Source: an uncultured Clostridia bacterium
GTDB taxonomy: Bacteria > Bacillota > Clostridia > TANB77 > CAG-508
Direction of reading: 5' to 3'
Length of the DNA: 64,000 nucleotides
NCBI GenBank assembly: GCA_934121905.1
Contig: CAKOVI010000002.1
Coordinates: forward strand, 124,001-188,000
Positions 34,638-44,629 of this stretch are shown here, one piece after another. Each line of letters opens with the position of its first letter. Position 1 is the first letter of the stretch. The position numbers were made by a program, and so were the translations under genes. The notes under the pieces are model-generated. The model worked only from the letters and a program-made list of their open reading frames with translations. It did not search any database and was not told the DNA's origin.

Positions 34638-37600
34638 ATGAAAATGAGAGGAAGTATCAAAAAAGTATTTATCGTAATGCTTATGGTTATTTTAGGAATC
34701 GGAACAACCTCAAGCTTTGCGATGCAAGATTACCAAGAAAATGATGCAAAAGGCCTAACACTATCATATTTTAGATATGCTAATGGTAAATTTACAGATG
34801 GGTATGCATTAAGAACAGTAGGAGCTGGCGGAGAATCACATCATCCAGTATACCAAATAATGAGTGGAACAAAAACCAATTATTATTGTTTAAATGCAAC
34901 AGCAGGGGAAACATGGTTAAGTGGAACAGTTGGAACAGCAGCAACATATAATAGGTCATATAACTTAAATCTAGAAAGTGATATAGAATTAATAAAAAAT
35001 GACAGTGCATTATCTAGTACTTACAAAAATATTGTAAACAGTAAATACTTAAAACAAATATTATGGATATTGGACAACCTATATATTCCAAACAGTACAG
35101 ACCAAAATGATGCAAATAAAAAACAATTTCTTGCAAATGCTGGACTAGTATATGGAGACCTAGATGATGCAGTACTTGATGATGGAACAAAAGTACAAGG
35201 ATATAGATATATAAAACAATCAGATTATGACTATTCAAGCAAAGTTTCTGATACTGGAAAACAAGGATATTACTACGTTGATCCAAGTGATAATATACAA
35301 ATTGTAGAATTACCAGATGAATTGATAGAAGTAGCACAACAATCAGCTTTATGGTATTTTACAAATTATCTAGATAATAATGATGCTAAAAGTGAAACAT
35401 ATAATGTAAAAGACCAATGGTTACCACTTGTAGGATCAAATGGATCAACAAGTACAAATACTAATAATTGGAAACCATTAGACGATGTGTCTACAGAAGT
35501 TGAAACTATTGTAAGTGGCAAAAAAGCCAAAGTTGGAAAATGGAAAAATGAACAAGCAGCTATAGTATGTAATTATTTAATAGATGCAGCAAATAACTAT
35601 GCAGCGAATTCAGAAAATACTACAGAAGAAAGCCCACTTAAAGTAACACCAACAACTGCCAATATAACAGAAAAAACATTAGATAGTACAAAATATTATG
35701 TTGTAGGACCTATAAAAATAGAAACACAAAGTGCAAAAGTATATGAATTATCAGATACAATTTCAGTAAATGGTATGACAGATACAGGAGCATATATATC
35801 AAATGCTGAGGGAACAAGAGATACAAATCAAACATTAGGAACACATATAGGCAAAGAATTTTATATAACAATTCCACAAAATAAAATTACAGGAAGCAGT
35901 ATAAAAATAAATTTCGAAGGTTCATACAAAGCTAATAGCAAAACATTATGGATTTCAACAACAAAAACAGAACAACCAGTTATAGAAGTTGATCCAGGAA
36001 AACAACCTTTTGAATTAACAGTAAATGCAGGAATAACAAAAGAATTCGACTTAGCACTTAGAAAATCAATAAAAGCATTAAAAAAAGCAGGAGCAACAGA
36101 AATTAATTCAAAACTAATTGCAAATGAAGCAGGAAAATTAGCAAACAGAAAAGTAACATATATAGCAAGTGACATCGAAAAAAATGGAACAGCAACATAT
36201 AATCATAGAAAAGACCCAGTAGTTGTAGAAAAAGGTGACATTATAACATATGAAATAACAGTCTACAACGAAGGAGATATGAATGGTTACGCATCAGAAA
36301 TAGTAGACAAACTACCAGAAGGATTAAAACTAAAAGGTGAAAAAACAGGAACATACCAATCTGGAAACATAAAATATTCATATGTATATGATGAAACAGC
36401 AAATACAATAACATTTACAAATGTAAGCAAAAATGTATTAAATGCGTATGATGGTGGAAGTAAATTATCATCAGAAACAATAGAAGTTGAATGTGAAGTA
36501 ACTCAAGCACCAGCTTCAGGAGCAAATACATATTTAACAAATATTGCATATATATCAAAAGAATATAACACTGAAACAAATTCAGAAGTAACTAAAGATA
36601 GAGATTCAGATGTTACTAAAATTCCATCAGCAGAACTTAAAACAACAGGAGACAAATATAATGGATATCATGGTGGAAATAACAAAAATGGTGATAACAA
36701 CAAAAATGTTTATAATGATGGAACAAATAATGATGACTACTTCCCAGGAAGAGAAGATGACGACGATTTCGAAGTAGTAGTGGTTAAACCAGCAGAATTC
36801 GATTTAGCATTACAAAAATATATATCAAGTATATATTCAAATGGAACAACAACAGTAGGAAGACAAGAACCAAAAATTGATACAACAAACTTAGCAAATA
36901 AAACAACAACAACAGCCAAATACACACAAGACAAAACACCAATACAAGTAAAACATGGAGACTATGTAACATATACATTTACGGTTTACAATGAAGGAGA
37001 CATAGATGGATATGTTAATAAAATAAGAGATAACATTCCAACAGGTTTACAATTTGTATATCAAAAACAACCAACAGATGGAAAAACTATAATTGCTTGT
37101 GATTCACAAGGAAAATCAGAAGAAATAGAAGTAGATGAAGCAACTTATAAATTAGTTGGAGACAATAATGCAAAATGGGAACTAGATAAAACTAGTGAAG
37201 ATGCACTTATGACAGATACATATAATGGAGAAAAAACAATAAGTGTAACCTGTAACATAAAAGACAACGGAGGAGACAAATACAAAAAATTAAATGCATA
37301 TGATAGTAGCAAAGATAATAACTACAATGGAGATGGCTTAGATAGAACAAGTATTACATTAGTATTAAGAGTATCTGCGGCAGATGGGGCTGGAAAGACA
37401 ATAAGAAATGAAGCAGCAATAACAGAAGCAGAAGATACAAATGGAAACAAACAAGATGAAAGTACATTAAAAGATAGAGACTCACAAACAAATCAGTGGC
37501 CAGGAAAAGACGGAGATAAAAAATATCAAGATGATGAAGACTATGACAATATAATTCTTGGAAAAGTAGACTTAGCGTTAACAAAATTCATAACAGCAGT

Positions 37601-39551
37601 AAGTGATGATATAAAAATAGAAGATGGAGAATATCTAACAAAAGATACAACTTCAAAAAATGCAGGAAGTGTTACAAACCCATATATAAGAGCAACAAAG
37701 GTAGATACATCAAAATTAAAATCAGACCCAAATTGTCATGATGCTACATACGAAAGGGTAAAAGACCCATTAACTGTACCTGAACAATCATATGTGCTTT
37801 ATAATATAAGAGTATATAATGAAGGTGAAACAGACGTATATGCAGGAGAAATTAAAGACTACTTACCAAATTACTTAGACTATGTAGATTGTGATTTTAA
37901 TACTGCATATGGCTGGAAAATAGGTTCAGACGGAAAAACAGTAACGACAAATTATTTGGCTTACAACAAGGACGACACATCAGCTAAAAATTTACTAAAA
38001 GCGTTTGACAAACAAAATGATGATGGAGCAGGTTCAGGACTTGACTATAGAGATATACAAATCCTATGTAGAGTTAACTCAAAAGCTCCAGAAGATACAA
38101 AATTAGTAAACTCAGCAGAAATAACTAAATATCAAGACAAAAATGGAGGAGATTTAACAGAAGATGTTGACTCAAAACCAGAAAATTTAAAGAACAAAAA
38201 TCAAGAAAACAGAGAAGAAGATGATGATGACTGGGAAGTTGTAAAAGTTGAGAAAAAGAAAGTAGACTTAGCATTAACAAAATTCATAACAGCAGTAAGT
38301 AATGATACAACAATAGAAGATGGAGAATATATAACAGCAAACGGAAAAATAGGAAGCAAAGAAAATCCATACACGAGAGCAACAAAAGTAGATACATCAA
38401 AATTAAAATCAGACCCAAATTGTCATGATGCAACATATGAAATGGTAAAAGATCCATTAACAGTACCAGCAAAATCATATGTACTTTACAATATAAGAGT
38501 ATATAATGAAGGCGAAACAGACGTATATGCGGGAGAAATAACAGACCACTTACCAGACTACTTAGACTATGTAGATTGTGATTTCAATACAGCATTCGGA
38601 TGGAACGTTGGAACAGACGGAAAAACAATAAAAACAACATATTTAGGATATGACAAAGACGACACAACAGCTAAAAATTTACTAAAAGCATTTGACAAAA
38701 AAACAGACGATGGAGCAGGTTCAGGACTTGATTATAGAGATGTTCAAGTACTATGTAGAGTAAATGATAAAGCTCCAACAAATACAAACATAGTAAATGT
38801 TGCAGAAATAACAAAATATGAAGACGACAAAGGAAATGACGTACCAAAAGACATAGACTCAACACCAGACAATGTAGACAAAAACAATGAAGATGATGAT
38901 GACTATGAAGTAATATTAATAAAAACATTTGATTTAAGCTTATTAAAATATGTATCAACAGTTTATGTAACTGAAGATGGAAAAACAACAACTACACAAA
39001 CTGGAAATACAGGCGATGATAATACAGATAAAATACCAAAAGTAGAAGTAAATAAAAAGAAATTAAATTCTACAGTTGTAAAATTTGGATATACAATAAA
39101 AATAACAAATGAGGGAGACATAGCAGGTTATGCTAAAGAAATAACAGACTATGTACCACAAGGACTAAAATTCTATGCTGAAGACAACCAAGGATGGACA
39201 GATGAAGGAAATAACGTAATATCAACAAGACTACTTGAAAATACATTATTACAACCAGGAGAAAGTGCTCAAGTAACAGTTATTCTAAGATGGATAAATG
39301 GAAGTAGCAACCTTGGATTAAAAACAAATACAGCAGAAATATCTGAAGACTATAATGACGAAGGTGTTCCAGATAGAGATTCAACACCAGACAATCAAAA
39401 GCCAGGTGAAGATGATATAGATGATGCCTCAGTATTACTATCAATAAAAACAGGTATACAAGAAAATGCTGTTAAAATCATAACAATAGGAGCTGTAATT
39501 TTAGTAGTATTATCAACAGGAATAATCTTAATTAAAAAGTTTGTATTATAA
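34638..39551 (+). CDS. Large secreted surface protein with DUF11-like repeats and a C-terminal anchor helix
   Basis: The 1637-residue protein has a signal peptide (1-29), an N-terminal domain (about 35-320) with YYCLNATAGETW that resembles thioester-forming (TQXA) adhesin domains, then at least five DUF11-like beta domains marked by FDLALxK, KxGDxVTYxxxVYNEGD and xLPxGLxF. Two consecutive domains, about residues 975-1195 and 1208-1430, are close duplicates. Linkers between domains are very acidic (EEDDDDWEVV). A hydrophobic helix and KKFVL end the protein; there is no LPXTG. It probably sits on the cell surface as a stalk or adhesin. Intramolecular isopeptide bonds are common in such domains but not shown here. 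Confidence 0.85.
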   Translation: MKMRGSIKKVFIVMLMVILGIGTTSSFAMQDYQENDAKGLTLSYFRYANGKFTDGYALRTVGAGGESHHPVYQIMSGTKTNYYCLNATAGETWLSGTVGTAATYNRSYNLNLESDIELIKNDSALSSTYKNIVNSKYLKQILWILDNLYIPNSTDQNDANKKQFLANAGLVYGDLDDAVLDDGTKVQGYRYIKQSDYDYSSKVSDTGKQGYYYVDPSDNIQIVELPDELIEVAQQSALWYFTNYLDNNDAKSETYNVKDQWLPLVGSNGSTSTNTNNWKPLDDVSTEVETIVSGKKAKVGKWKNEQAAIVCNYLIDAANNYAANSENTTEESPLKVTPTTANITEKTLDSTKYYVVGPIKIETQSAKVYELSDTISVNGMTDTGAYISNAEGTRDTNQTLGTHIGKEFYITIPQNKITGSSIKINFEGSYKANSKTLWISTTKTEQPVIEVDPGKQPFELTVNAGITKEFDLALRKSIKALKKAGATEINSKLIANEAGKLANRKVTYIASDIEKNGTATYNHRKDPVVVEKGDIITYEITVYNEGDMNGYASEIVDKLPEGLKLKGEKTGTYQSGNIKYSYVYDETANTITFTNVSKNVLNAYDGGSKLSSETIEVECEVTQAPASGANTYLTNIAYISKEYNTETNSEVTKDRDSDVTKIPSAELKTTGDKYNGYHGGNNKNGDNNKNVYNDGTNNDDYFPGREDDDDFEVVVVKPAEFDLALQKYISSIYSNGTTTVGRQEPKIDTTNLANKTTTTAKYTQDKTPIQVKHGDYVTYTFTVYNEGDIDGYVNKIRDNIPTGLQFVYQKQPTDGKTIIACDSQGKSEEIEVDEATYKLVGDNNAKWELDKTSEDALMTDTYNGEKTISVTCNIKDNGGDKYKKLNAYDSSKDNNYNGDGLDRTSITLVLRVSAADGAGKTIRNEAAITEAEDTNGNKQDESTLKDRDSQTNQWPGKDGDKKYQDDEDYDNIILGKVDLALTKFITAVSDDIKIEDGEYLTKDTTSKNAGSVTNPYIRATKVDTSKLKSDPNCHDATYERVKDPLTVPEQSYVLYNIRVYNEGETDVYAGEIKDYLPNYLDYVDCDFNTAYGWKIGSDGKTVTTNYLAYNKDDTSAKNLLKAFDKQNDDGAGSGLDYRDIQILCRVNSKAPEDTKLVNSAEITKYQDKNGGDLTEDVDSKPENLKNKNQENREEDDDDWEVVKVEKKKVDLALTKFITAVSNDTTIEDGEYITANGKIGSKENPYTRATKVDTSKLKSDPNCHDATYEMVKDPLTVPAKSYVLYNIRVYNEGETDVYAGEITDHLPDYLDYVDCDFNTAFGWNVGTDGKTIKTTYLGYDKDDTTAKNLLKAFDKKTDDGAGSGLDYRDVQVLCRVNDKAPTNTNIVNVAEITKYEDDKGNDVPKDIDSTPDNVDKNNEDDDDYEVILIKTFDLSLLKYVSTVYVTEDGKTTTTQTGNTGDDNTDKIPKVEVNKKKLNSTVVKFGYTIKITNEGDIAGYAKEITDYVPQGLKFYAEDNQGWTDEGNNVISTRLLENTLLQPGESAQVTVILRWINGSSNLGLKTNTAEISEDYNDEGVPDRDSTPDNQKPGEDDIDDASVLLSIKTGIQENAVKIITIGAVILVVLSTGIILIKKFVL
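37561..38930 (+). repeat. Tandem duplication inside the surface protein gene
   Basis: Coding segments of about 680 bases starting near 37565 and 38263 encode nearly the same domain (VDLALTKFITAVS through VNxAEITKY, then an acidic linker). DNA blocks are identical over tens of bases (for example around ACATCAAAATTAAAATCAGA), which suggests recent duplication or gene conversion. Confidence 0.85.
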
Positions 39552-39556
39552 TAAAA

Positions 39557-39593
39557 TAAAAGGAAATTTTTGAATAAATTTCCTTTTTTTTTT
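39557..39593 (+). terminator. Terminator after the surface protein gene
   Basis: AAAGGAAATTT / AAATTTCCTTT followed by a long T run. Confidence 0.9.
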
Positions 39594-39616
39594 GCGGTAT
39601 TTTTTAGATAAAATCA

Positions 39617-39645
39617 TTTACAACCAAGTTGGGTTATGTTATAAT
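39617..39645 (+). promoter_or_regulatory. Promoter of the Ig-like / GGDEF operon
   Basis: TTTACA (39617-39622), 17 bases, TATAAT (39640-39645). It shares ACAACCAA after the -35 with the promoters at 21067 and 50131. Confidence 0.75.
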
Positions 39646-39676
39646 TTAAACGTATAAATAGAAAGGAAGAATGTAA

Positions 39677-40600
39677 ATGAATCAGATATTAGCAGTAGAA
39701 AAACCACAAGCAAAAAGAAAACATAAATCAGGAATCAACTCAATTTTAACTGTATTTGCAGTTATATTAATGATATTTGGGTTAGGGCTAACATCATCAG
39801 GAGGATATGCTTTTTATAAAAGTCTATCAAGCAATGTAGATAATAATGTAGTATCATCATCAAGCTCAAAACCTGTAATAACAATAGAAAGAGAAAGTGC
39901 ATCAACAATAAATATAGTAGTTACACATGATAAAGCAATAGCAAATGTAACATACACAATAAATGACGAAGAGCCAGTACAAATAGACGGAAAAAATCAA
40001 AAAGAAATAAAACAAGAAGTAGAATTACCAGTTGGAAGTTCAACAATAAACATAACAGCAAAAGATGTGAATGGAATTTCATCATCTTATGAAAGTCAAA
40101 CAGAAGTTGAAGAAAAACCAACAATAACATTAGAACAAGTCGATGGAAAAATAAAAGCAACAGTAACAAGTAAAATAAATATTGACTATATAATGTATTA
40201 TTGGGATGAAAACGAAGCAGATGCAAAACAATTTACAGTAAATGATGTAAAAACTGAAACATTAATAGATGTATTAGAAGGTACACATACATTAAATGTT
40301 GTTGCATTAGATACAAATGGAAACAAAACAACAAAACAACAAAAAGTAATAGGAGACAATAAGCCAGAACTAGAAGTAAAAACAAATGGAAAAGTATTTA
40401 GAATAATAAGTTCAGATGATGAAGCTTTAGCAAAAATAGAATACAGTTTAAATTCAGGAGAAGTACAAACAGAAGAAATAAACCAAAAAGAATATAAAAA
40501 AGATCTTGAACTTGCAAACGGAAAAAATACATTAACGGTAACAGTTTATAATAGTAATGGATTAATTGCAACAACAACAGTAGAATACGTTAAGGAGTAA
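39677..40600 (+). CDS. Membrane-anchored protein with three Ig-like domains
   Basis: The 307-residue protein has a basic N-terminus, one membrane helix (about 23-47) and three extracytoplasmic beta domains of about 80 residues each, beginning KPVITIE, KPTITLE and KPELEVK. Each has the pattern of bacterial Ig-like domains (Y-W/S-x-N, DxNGN or NSNG near the end). No enzymatic motif is visible, so it probably presents binding domains at the surface. The next gene, a GGDEF protein, starts one base after its stop, and a coiled-coil acidic protein follows, forming a three-gene unit. Confidence 0.75.
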   Translation: MNQILAVEKPQAKRKHKSGINSILTVFAVILMIFGLGLTSSGGYAFYKSLSSNVDNNVVSSSSSKPVITIERESASTINIVVTHDKAIANVTYTINDEEPVQIDGKNQKEIKQEVELPVGSSTINITAKDVNGISSSYESQTEVEEKPTITLEQVDGKIKATVTSKINIDYIMYYWDENEADAKQFTVNDVKTETLIDVLEGTHTLNVVALDTNGNKTTKQQKVIGDNKPELEVKTNGKVFRIISSDDEALAKIEYSLNSGEVQTEEINQKEYKKDLELANGKNTLTVTVYNSNGLIATTTVEYVKE

Positions 40601-40601
40601 A

Positions 40602-41531
40602 ATGATGTTAAACGAAGTATATATAATAGACGACGATGAATCTTCAATTATAGTATTTAGAGAGCTATTTAGAGATGATAAAGAATACAAATTCATAAGC
40701 GTAAAAACAGAGCAAATAGATGTAGCCTTAAAAAATATACCCTCACTAATAGTAATAAATGAAGATGCGATAAAAATTGATGTAATAGATGTATGTAGAA
40801 AAATACGAAAAGATGAAGACAATACAATTACGCCTGTAATAGTTGTATCATCAAATGGCGAAAGAAACCATAGGATGAAAATTTTAAGTGAATCGATAGA
40901 ATATTTCATAAGAAAACCAGTAGATGAAGGATATTTATATTACACAGTAAAAAATCTAACTAGGCTATTAACAATAAACAGAAGAATGAGCCCATTAACA
41001 GGACTTCCTGGAAATGTACAGATAAATTCAGAACTAAAAAAACATCTCATGAAAAACGAAGAATTTTCTATATTATATTTAGATTTAGATAATTTCAAAG
41101 CATATAATGATGTATATGGATTTTTAAAAGGAGACCAAATAATTGAATACACAGCGAATATTATTGTAAATGCTGTACATAATTATGGTAATGGTTTTGT
41201 TGGACACATAGGTGGAGATGACTTTATTGCAATAGTGCCTAGTAAAGACGTTGAGAAACTATGTCAAGCTATAATATATAATTTCGACAATAATGTACAA
41301 CAATTTTATAACGATAAAGATAGAGAAGATGGATACATAGAAGTAGCAAATAGAAAAGGAATAATAGAAAAATTTCCCATAACATCAATATCTATAGCAG
41401 TAGTTGTTGTGGACAAGGGCAGATTTGCAAATATTTTAGAGATAGGTGATACTGCAGCACAAGTAAAGCACGCAGTAAAAGCAGTTATGGGAAGTAGCTA
41501 TGCAATAGACAGAAGAAGACATAAGTCTTAA
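40602..41531 (+). CDS. Response-regulator-like GGDEF protein (putative diguanylate cyclase)
   Basis: The 309-residue protein has a receiver-like domain (about 1-120) and a GGDEF domain (about 130-305). The active-site motif is GGDDF, an accepted variant, preceded by SILYLDLDNFKAYND as in active cyclases. In the receiver domain the acidic pair (DDDE) is present, but the phospho-acceptor position after the third strand reads VINED, with Asn where Asp is usual, so phosphorylation is doubtful. Such enzymes make cyclic di-GMP. The gene is coupled to the Ig-like surface protein upstream. ATGs at 40602 and 40605 are both possible starts after AAGGAG. Confidence 0.85.
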   Translation: MMLNEVYIIDDDESSIIVFRELFRDDKEYKFISVKTEQIDVALKNIPSLIVINEDAIKIDVIDVCRKIRKDEDNTITPVIVVSSNGERNHRMKILSESIEYFIRKPVDEGYLYYTVKNLTRLLTINRRMSPLTGLPGNVQINSELKKHLMKNEEFSILYLDLDNFKAYNDVYGFLKGDQIIEYTANIIVNAVHNYGNGFVGHIGGDDFIAIVPSKDVEKLCQAIIYNFDNNVQQFYNDKDREDGYIEVANRKGIIEKFPITSISIAVVVVDKGRFANILEIGDTAAQVKHAVKAVMGSSYAIDRRRHKS

Positions 41532-41548
41532 TTATGGAGGGATTAATT

Positions 41549-43468
41549 ATGTACGAAAGGAATGCGATAGTATTAGAAAGATATTTTAATCAGATGTTCG
41601 GATATAATATGAAAAGTAACATAAAAACAAACTTTAAAGATTATTGTGATTTAGTAGAATGTTTGGAAAAATATAAAGAAATTTCGAATGAGGATGAAGA
41701 TATAATTCAAGAATATGATATGATAGCCAATCGAATAATGGAGATACAAAAGAGACAAGAAGTATTGAATAAAAAAAATACAAAATTCCAAAATGAAAGA
41801 GTAGAAATATTTCAGGTTATTGATGAAAACTCTGATTTTATACAAAAAAGATTTGACACAGTACATAGTAATATTCAGGAAGTAGACAATCAAATAAAAC
41901 AAAATTCACAAGATTTTATAAGTGCTGTAGCCGAATTTAATGAAAAAAGTAAAATTAGGACAGAATGTGGGAAATCAAGAAGATCAATAGAAAAAGACTA
42001 TAATAAAATACTAAATAAAACATTAGATGACTACAAAGAAATAAATGCAGAAATTGTAGAAAAGACTAAACAATTTAGAGATATTTCAACAGAAGAAATA
42101 GAAGATGAAATAAAAGGAAAAATAAAAGAAAATGGGGAAAAAGAAAAAATACCATTTAATATGGATGTAATAAAAAAAGCTATTTCACTAAATGTTGATA
42201 TACAAAAGAAAGAAACTGAAATTTTAACAAGCATATATGATAAAACTAGTAAGCTATTTACGGAGATAAAAAAAAATAATACAAAAAGTGAAAAGCATAA
42301 GAAAACAATTAAAGATGCAAAAAGTAAACTTGAGTTTATTGGAGCATTAAAAGAATATTTGGTTCAATTTCTTGATAATGAAAGACTAACTGCTGTAAAT
42401 GGGGAAAAAGAACATAACAAATTAATGAAAGAAGCATGTAAAAATCTGGACGAGGATTTAGTGCAGATTAATAATTTATATACATTATTATTAAAAGAAA
42501 TAACTAAGAAAACTACAAAAAAATCGTATGCTGAATTATATAATTATGGCTATTTAATAGCGTTAGAAAATAAATCGGAAGAATTTGATAATGAAATAAA
42601 GAAGCTAAACTTACCTGTAACTATAATAAATCCTAATTATTGGAGAATAGAAGGAATGAAAAAAATCTATGACGTATTTAACAAAAATGTCACAGAAAAA
42701 TATGGCAGAGATTTATCTGAATATATGCCAATAGAAGATGTTGAAGAATCTTTTGAAGATGAAGAAGATGAAGAAGTTGAAGATGTTATAGATGAACATA
42801 AAGATGAAAACGTAGAAATAAAAGATGTAAAAGTTGATAAAAGGAAAATAAAGACTGGAAAGAATAAAAAAGAAACAGAAGAAGAAGAAATGAAAGCAGA
42901 GATTGACAAAAAAATAGATATGATTTTAGGCTTTAACAATACAGAAAGTGAAGATGACTTTGAAGAAGAGGATGAAATAGATGATGATGTAGCTAAAGAA
43001 AAAGATGATGAAGTATATTATGATATCTGGGGAAATGATATAAAAAAAGAAATTGATAATGATGATGAAAAAGATGATGAAGATGATTGGGAAGACGACG
43101 AAGATTGGGAAGACGAAGATGACATTGACGAAGAAGATAATGAGGATGATGCTGATTTTCAACTTGACAATGATGAAGACTGGGAAGACGAAGAAATTGA
43201 AGATGAAGACTGGGAAGAAGAGGAAGACAACGACGATGAAGAAGAATTGAAAGACGAAGACGATTGGGACGATGATATTGCGGATGATGATTTTATGCAC
43301 GATAATTTTATCGATGATGATGAAATAGAGGAAGAAACTAAAACAAAAGCTAAAAAGACATCAAAAAGTAATGATACAGAAGAAGATTGGGGAAATGAAT
43401 TCATAAACATTGACAAGAAAGATAAAACAAAAAAGAAGAAAAGTTTTTTTGATAAATTTAAAAAATAA
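41549..43468 (+). CDS. Coiled-coil protein with a long acidic Asp/Glu/Trp tail
   Basis: The 639-residue protein has a helical, coiled-coil part (about 1-400) rich in Lys, Glu and Asn. From about residue 395 on, the sequence is dominated by Asp and Glu, with regular DW or DDW units (DEDDWEDDEDWEDEDD). It ends in a short Lys-rich stretch. No family or enzymatic motif is recognised. The ATG at 41549 is the start, 8 bases after GGAGG; an earlier ATG at 41534 overlaps that site. It is the third gene after the Ig-like and GGDEF genes. A scaffold or metal-binding role is possible. Confidence 0.7.
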   Translation: MYERNAIVLERYFNQMFGYNMKSNIKTNFKDYCDLVECLEKYKEISNEDEDIIQEYDMIANRIMEIQKRQEVLNKKNTKFQNERVEIFQVIDENSDFIQKRFDTVHSNIQEVDNQIKQNSQDFISAVAEFNEKSKIRTECGKSRRSIEKDYNKILNKTLDDYKEINAEIVEKTKQFRDISTEEIEDEIKGKIKENGEKEKIPFNMDVIKKAISLNVDIQKKETEILTSIYDKTSKLFTEIKKNNTKSEKHKKTIKDAKSKLEFIGALKEYLVQFLDNERLTAVNGEKEHNKLMKEACKNLDEDLVQINNLYTLLLKEITKKTTKKSYAELYNYGYLIALENKSEEFDNEIKKLNLPVTIINPNYWRIEGMKKIYDVFNKNVTEKYGRDLSEYMPIEDVEESFEDEEDEEVEDVIDEHKDENVEIKDVKVDKRKIKTGKNKKETEEEEMKAEIDKKIDMILGFNNTESEDDFEEEDEIDDDVAKEKDDEVYYDIWGNDIKKEIDNDDEKDDEDDWEDDEDWEDEDDIDEEDNEDDADFQLDNDEDWEDEEIEDEDWEEEEDNDDEEELKDEDDWDDDIADDDFMHDNFIDDDEIEEETKTKAKKTSKSNDTEEDWGNEFINIDKKDKTKKKKSFFDKFKK

Positions 43469-43478
43469 TAAACAATAT

Positions 43479-43513
43479 AAAAATCCAAAGCTGATATTTC
43501 TTTGGATTTTTTA
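43479..43513 (+). terminator. Terminator after the acidic coiled-coil gene
   Basis: AAAAATCCAAAG / CTTTGGATTTTT around a nine-base loop, ending in a T run. Confidence 0.88.
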
Positions 43514-43558
43514 TATGAATGCGAAATATTTATATATTTTTTTCTAATAGTTACAATA

Positions 43559-43587
43559 AAAACTCGGAAGTAAAATTCCGAGTTTTT
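43559..43587. terminator. Terminator of the rplM-rpsI unit
   Basis: AAAACTCGGA / TCCGAGTTTT with a short loop, T runs in both directions, 28 bases beyond the rpsI stop codon. Confidence 0.85.
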
Positions 43588-43614
43588 GTATTTGCATATA
43601 ATAATATATAAAGA

Positions 43615-44016
43615 TTATCTCTTTGAGAATTGTGGAGCTTTTCTAGCTTTTTTAAGACCATATTTCTTTCTTTCTTTCATACGAGGATCTCTTGTTAAGA
43701 ATCCGTTTGATTTTAAGATTGGTCTATATTCACTATCAGCTTCATTTAATGCTCTAGCTATACCGTGACGAACAGCACCAGCTTGACCTGTGTATCCTCC
43801 ACCTTTTACAGTAGAAATTACATCATATTTAGCTGCCACATTAGTAACTGTTAAAGGTTGTTTAACTATAACTTTTAAAGTTTCTAATCCAAAATATTCA
43901 TCTAAATCTTTTCCATTAACTGTTATTTTTCCAGTTCCTTCTATAAGTCTTACTCTAGCTACTGCGTCTTTTCTTCTACCAGTACCGTAGTAATATTTTT
44001 TATCTGCGTTAGACAT
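43615..44016 (-). CDS. rpsI: 30S ribosomal protein S9
   Basis: The 133-residue protein has the S9 landmarks: YYYGTGRRKDAVARVRL at the N-terminus, GGGYTGQAGAVRHGIARAL in the middle and the C-terminal LTRDPRMKERKKYGLKKAR ending in the conserved FSKR, which contacts P-site tRNA. It forms the usual pair with rplM, 19 bases downstream of it. GGGAGGAA precedes the ATG. Confidence 0.98.
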   Translation of the reverse strand: MSNADKKYYYGTGRRKDAVARVRLIEGTGKITVNGKDLDEYFGLETLKVIVKQPLTVTNVAAKYDVISTVKGGGYTGQAGAVRHGIARALNEADSEYRPILKSNGFLTRDPRMKERKKYGLKKARKAPQFSKR

Positions 44017-44035
44017 TTATATTCCTCCCTTTAAA

Positions 44036-44470
44036 TTAAAAATTCCATATTTCTGGTTTTTGTGCTTGATTTTCATGTTCTGCTCCACCATATACTCTTA
44101 ATTTTTTAAGCATTTGAGCTCCTAAAGAGTTGTGTGGTAACATTCCTTTAACAGCTAACATCATAGCTTTTTCAGGATTTTTTTCTAACATATCTTTAGC
44201 AGGAACTTCTTTCATTCCACCAATATATCCAGAGTGATGTCTGTATATTTTTTGGTTTAATTTGTTTCCTGTTAATACTACGTCTTTACAATTTAAGATT
44301 ATAACATGGTCACCTGTATCTATATTTTTTGTATAGATTGGTTTATGTTTTCCTGCAAGTAATCTGGCAGCTTCTGTTGCAACTCTACCTAATGGTTTAT
44401 TAGCTGCATCAATTATATACCATTTTCTTTGTATTTCACTTTTTTTAACACTATATGTCATATTATTCAT
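44036..44470 (-). CDS. rplM: 50S ribosomal protein L13
   Basis: The 144-residue protein shows the L13 pattern: WYIIDAANKPLGRVATEAA, LLAGKHKP, YTKNIDTGDHVIILNC, KIYRHHSGYIGG and the late LRVYGGAEHENQAQKPE. It binds 23S rRNA early in large-subunit assembly. The first of two nearby in-frame ATGs is kept, at 44470, 11 bases after AGGAGGG. The leader upstream (44471-44600) has a CCACCGGGGAG block and may hold an autoregulatory L13 element, which I cannot confirm. Confidence 0.97.
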   Translation of the reverse strand: MNNMTYSVKKSEIQRKWYIIDAANKPLGRVATEAARLLAGKHKPIYTKNIDTGDHVIILNCKDVVLTGNKLNQKIYRHHSGYIGGMKEVPAKDMLEKNPEKAMMLAVKGMLPHNSLGAQMLKKLRVYGGAEHENQAQKPEIWNF

Positions 44471-44629
44471 GGTAAAATGTACCCTCCTATTTTAATTAAT
44501 ATATATATTTATATGATAATTAAATTTAAAACCACCGGGGAGAAGTCTTACATTTAATTCATATTTTCTCATAATACTGAATAATTTTATTACAAAAAAG
44601 TAAATTTGTCAAGGGGTTTAGCGATTTTT

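Noticed and set aside
42926..43488. Reverse-strand and +1 ORFs over the acidic tail of the 41549 gene
   Set aside because: They are by-products of the GAA/GAT-rich repeat; the reverse products are strings of Ile/Phe/Ser without gene signals.
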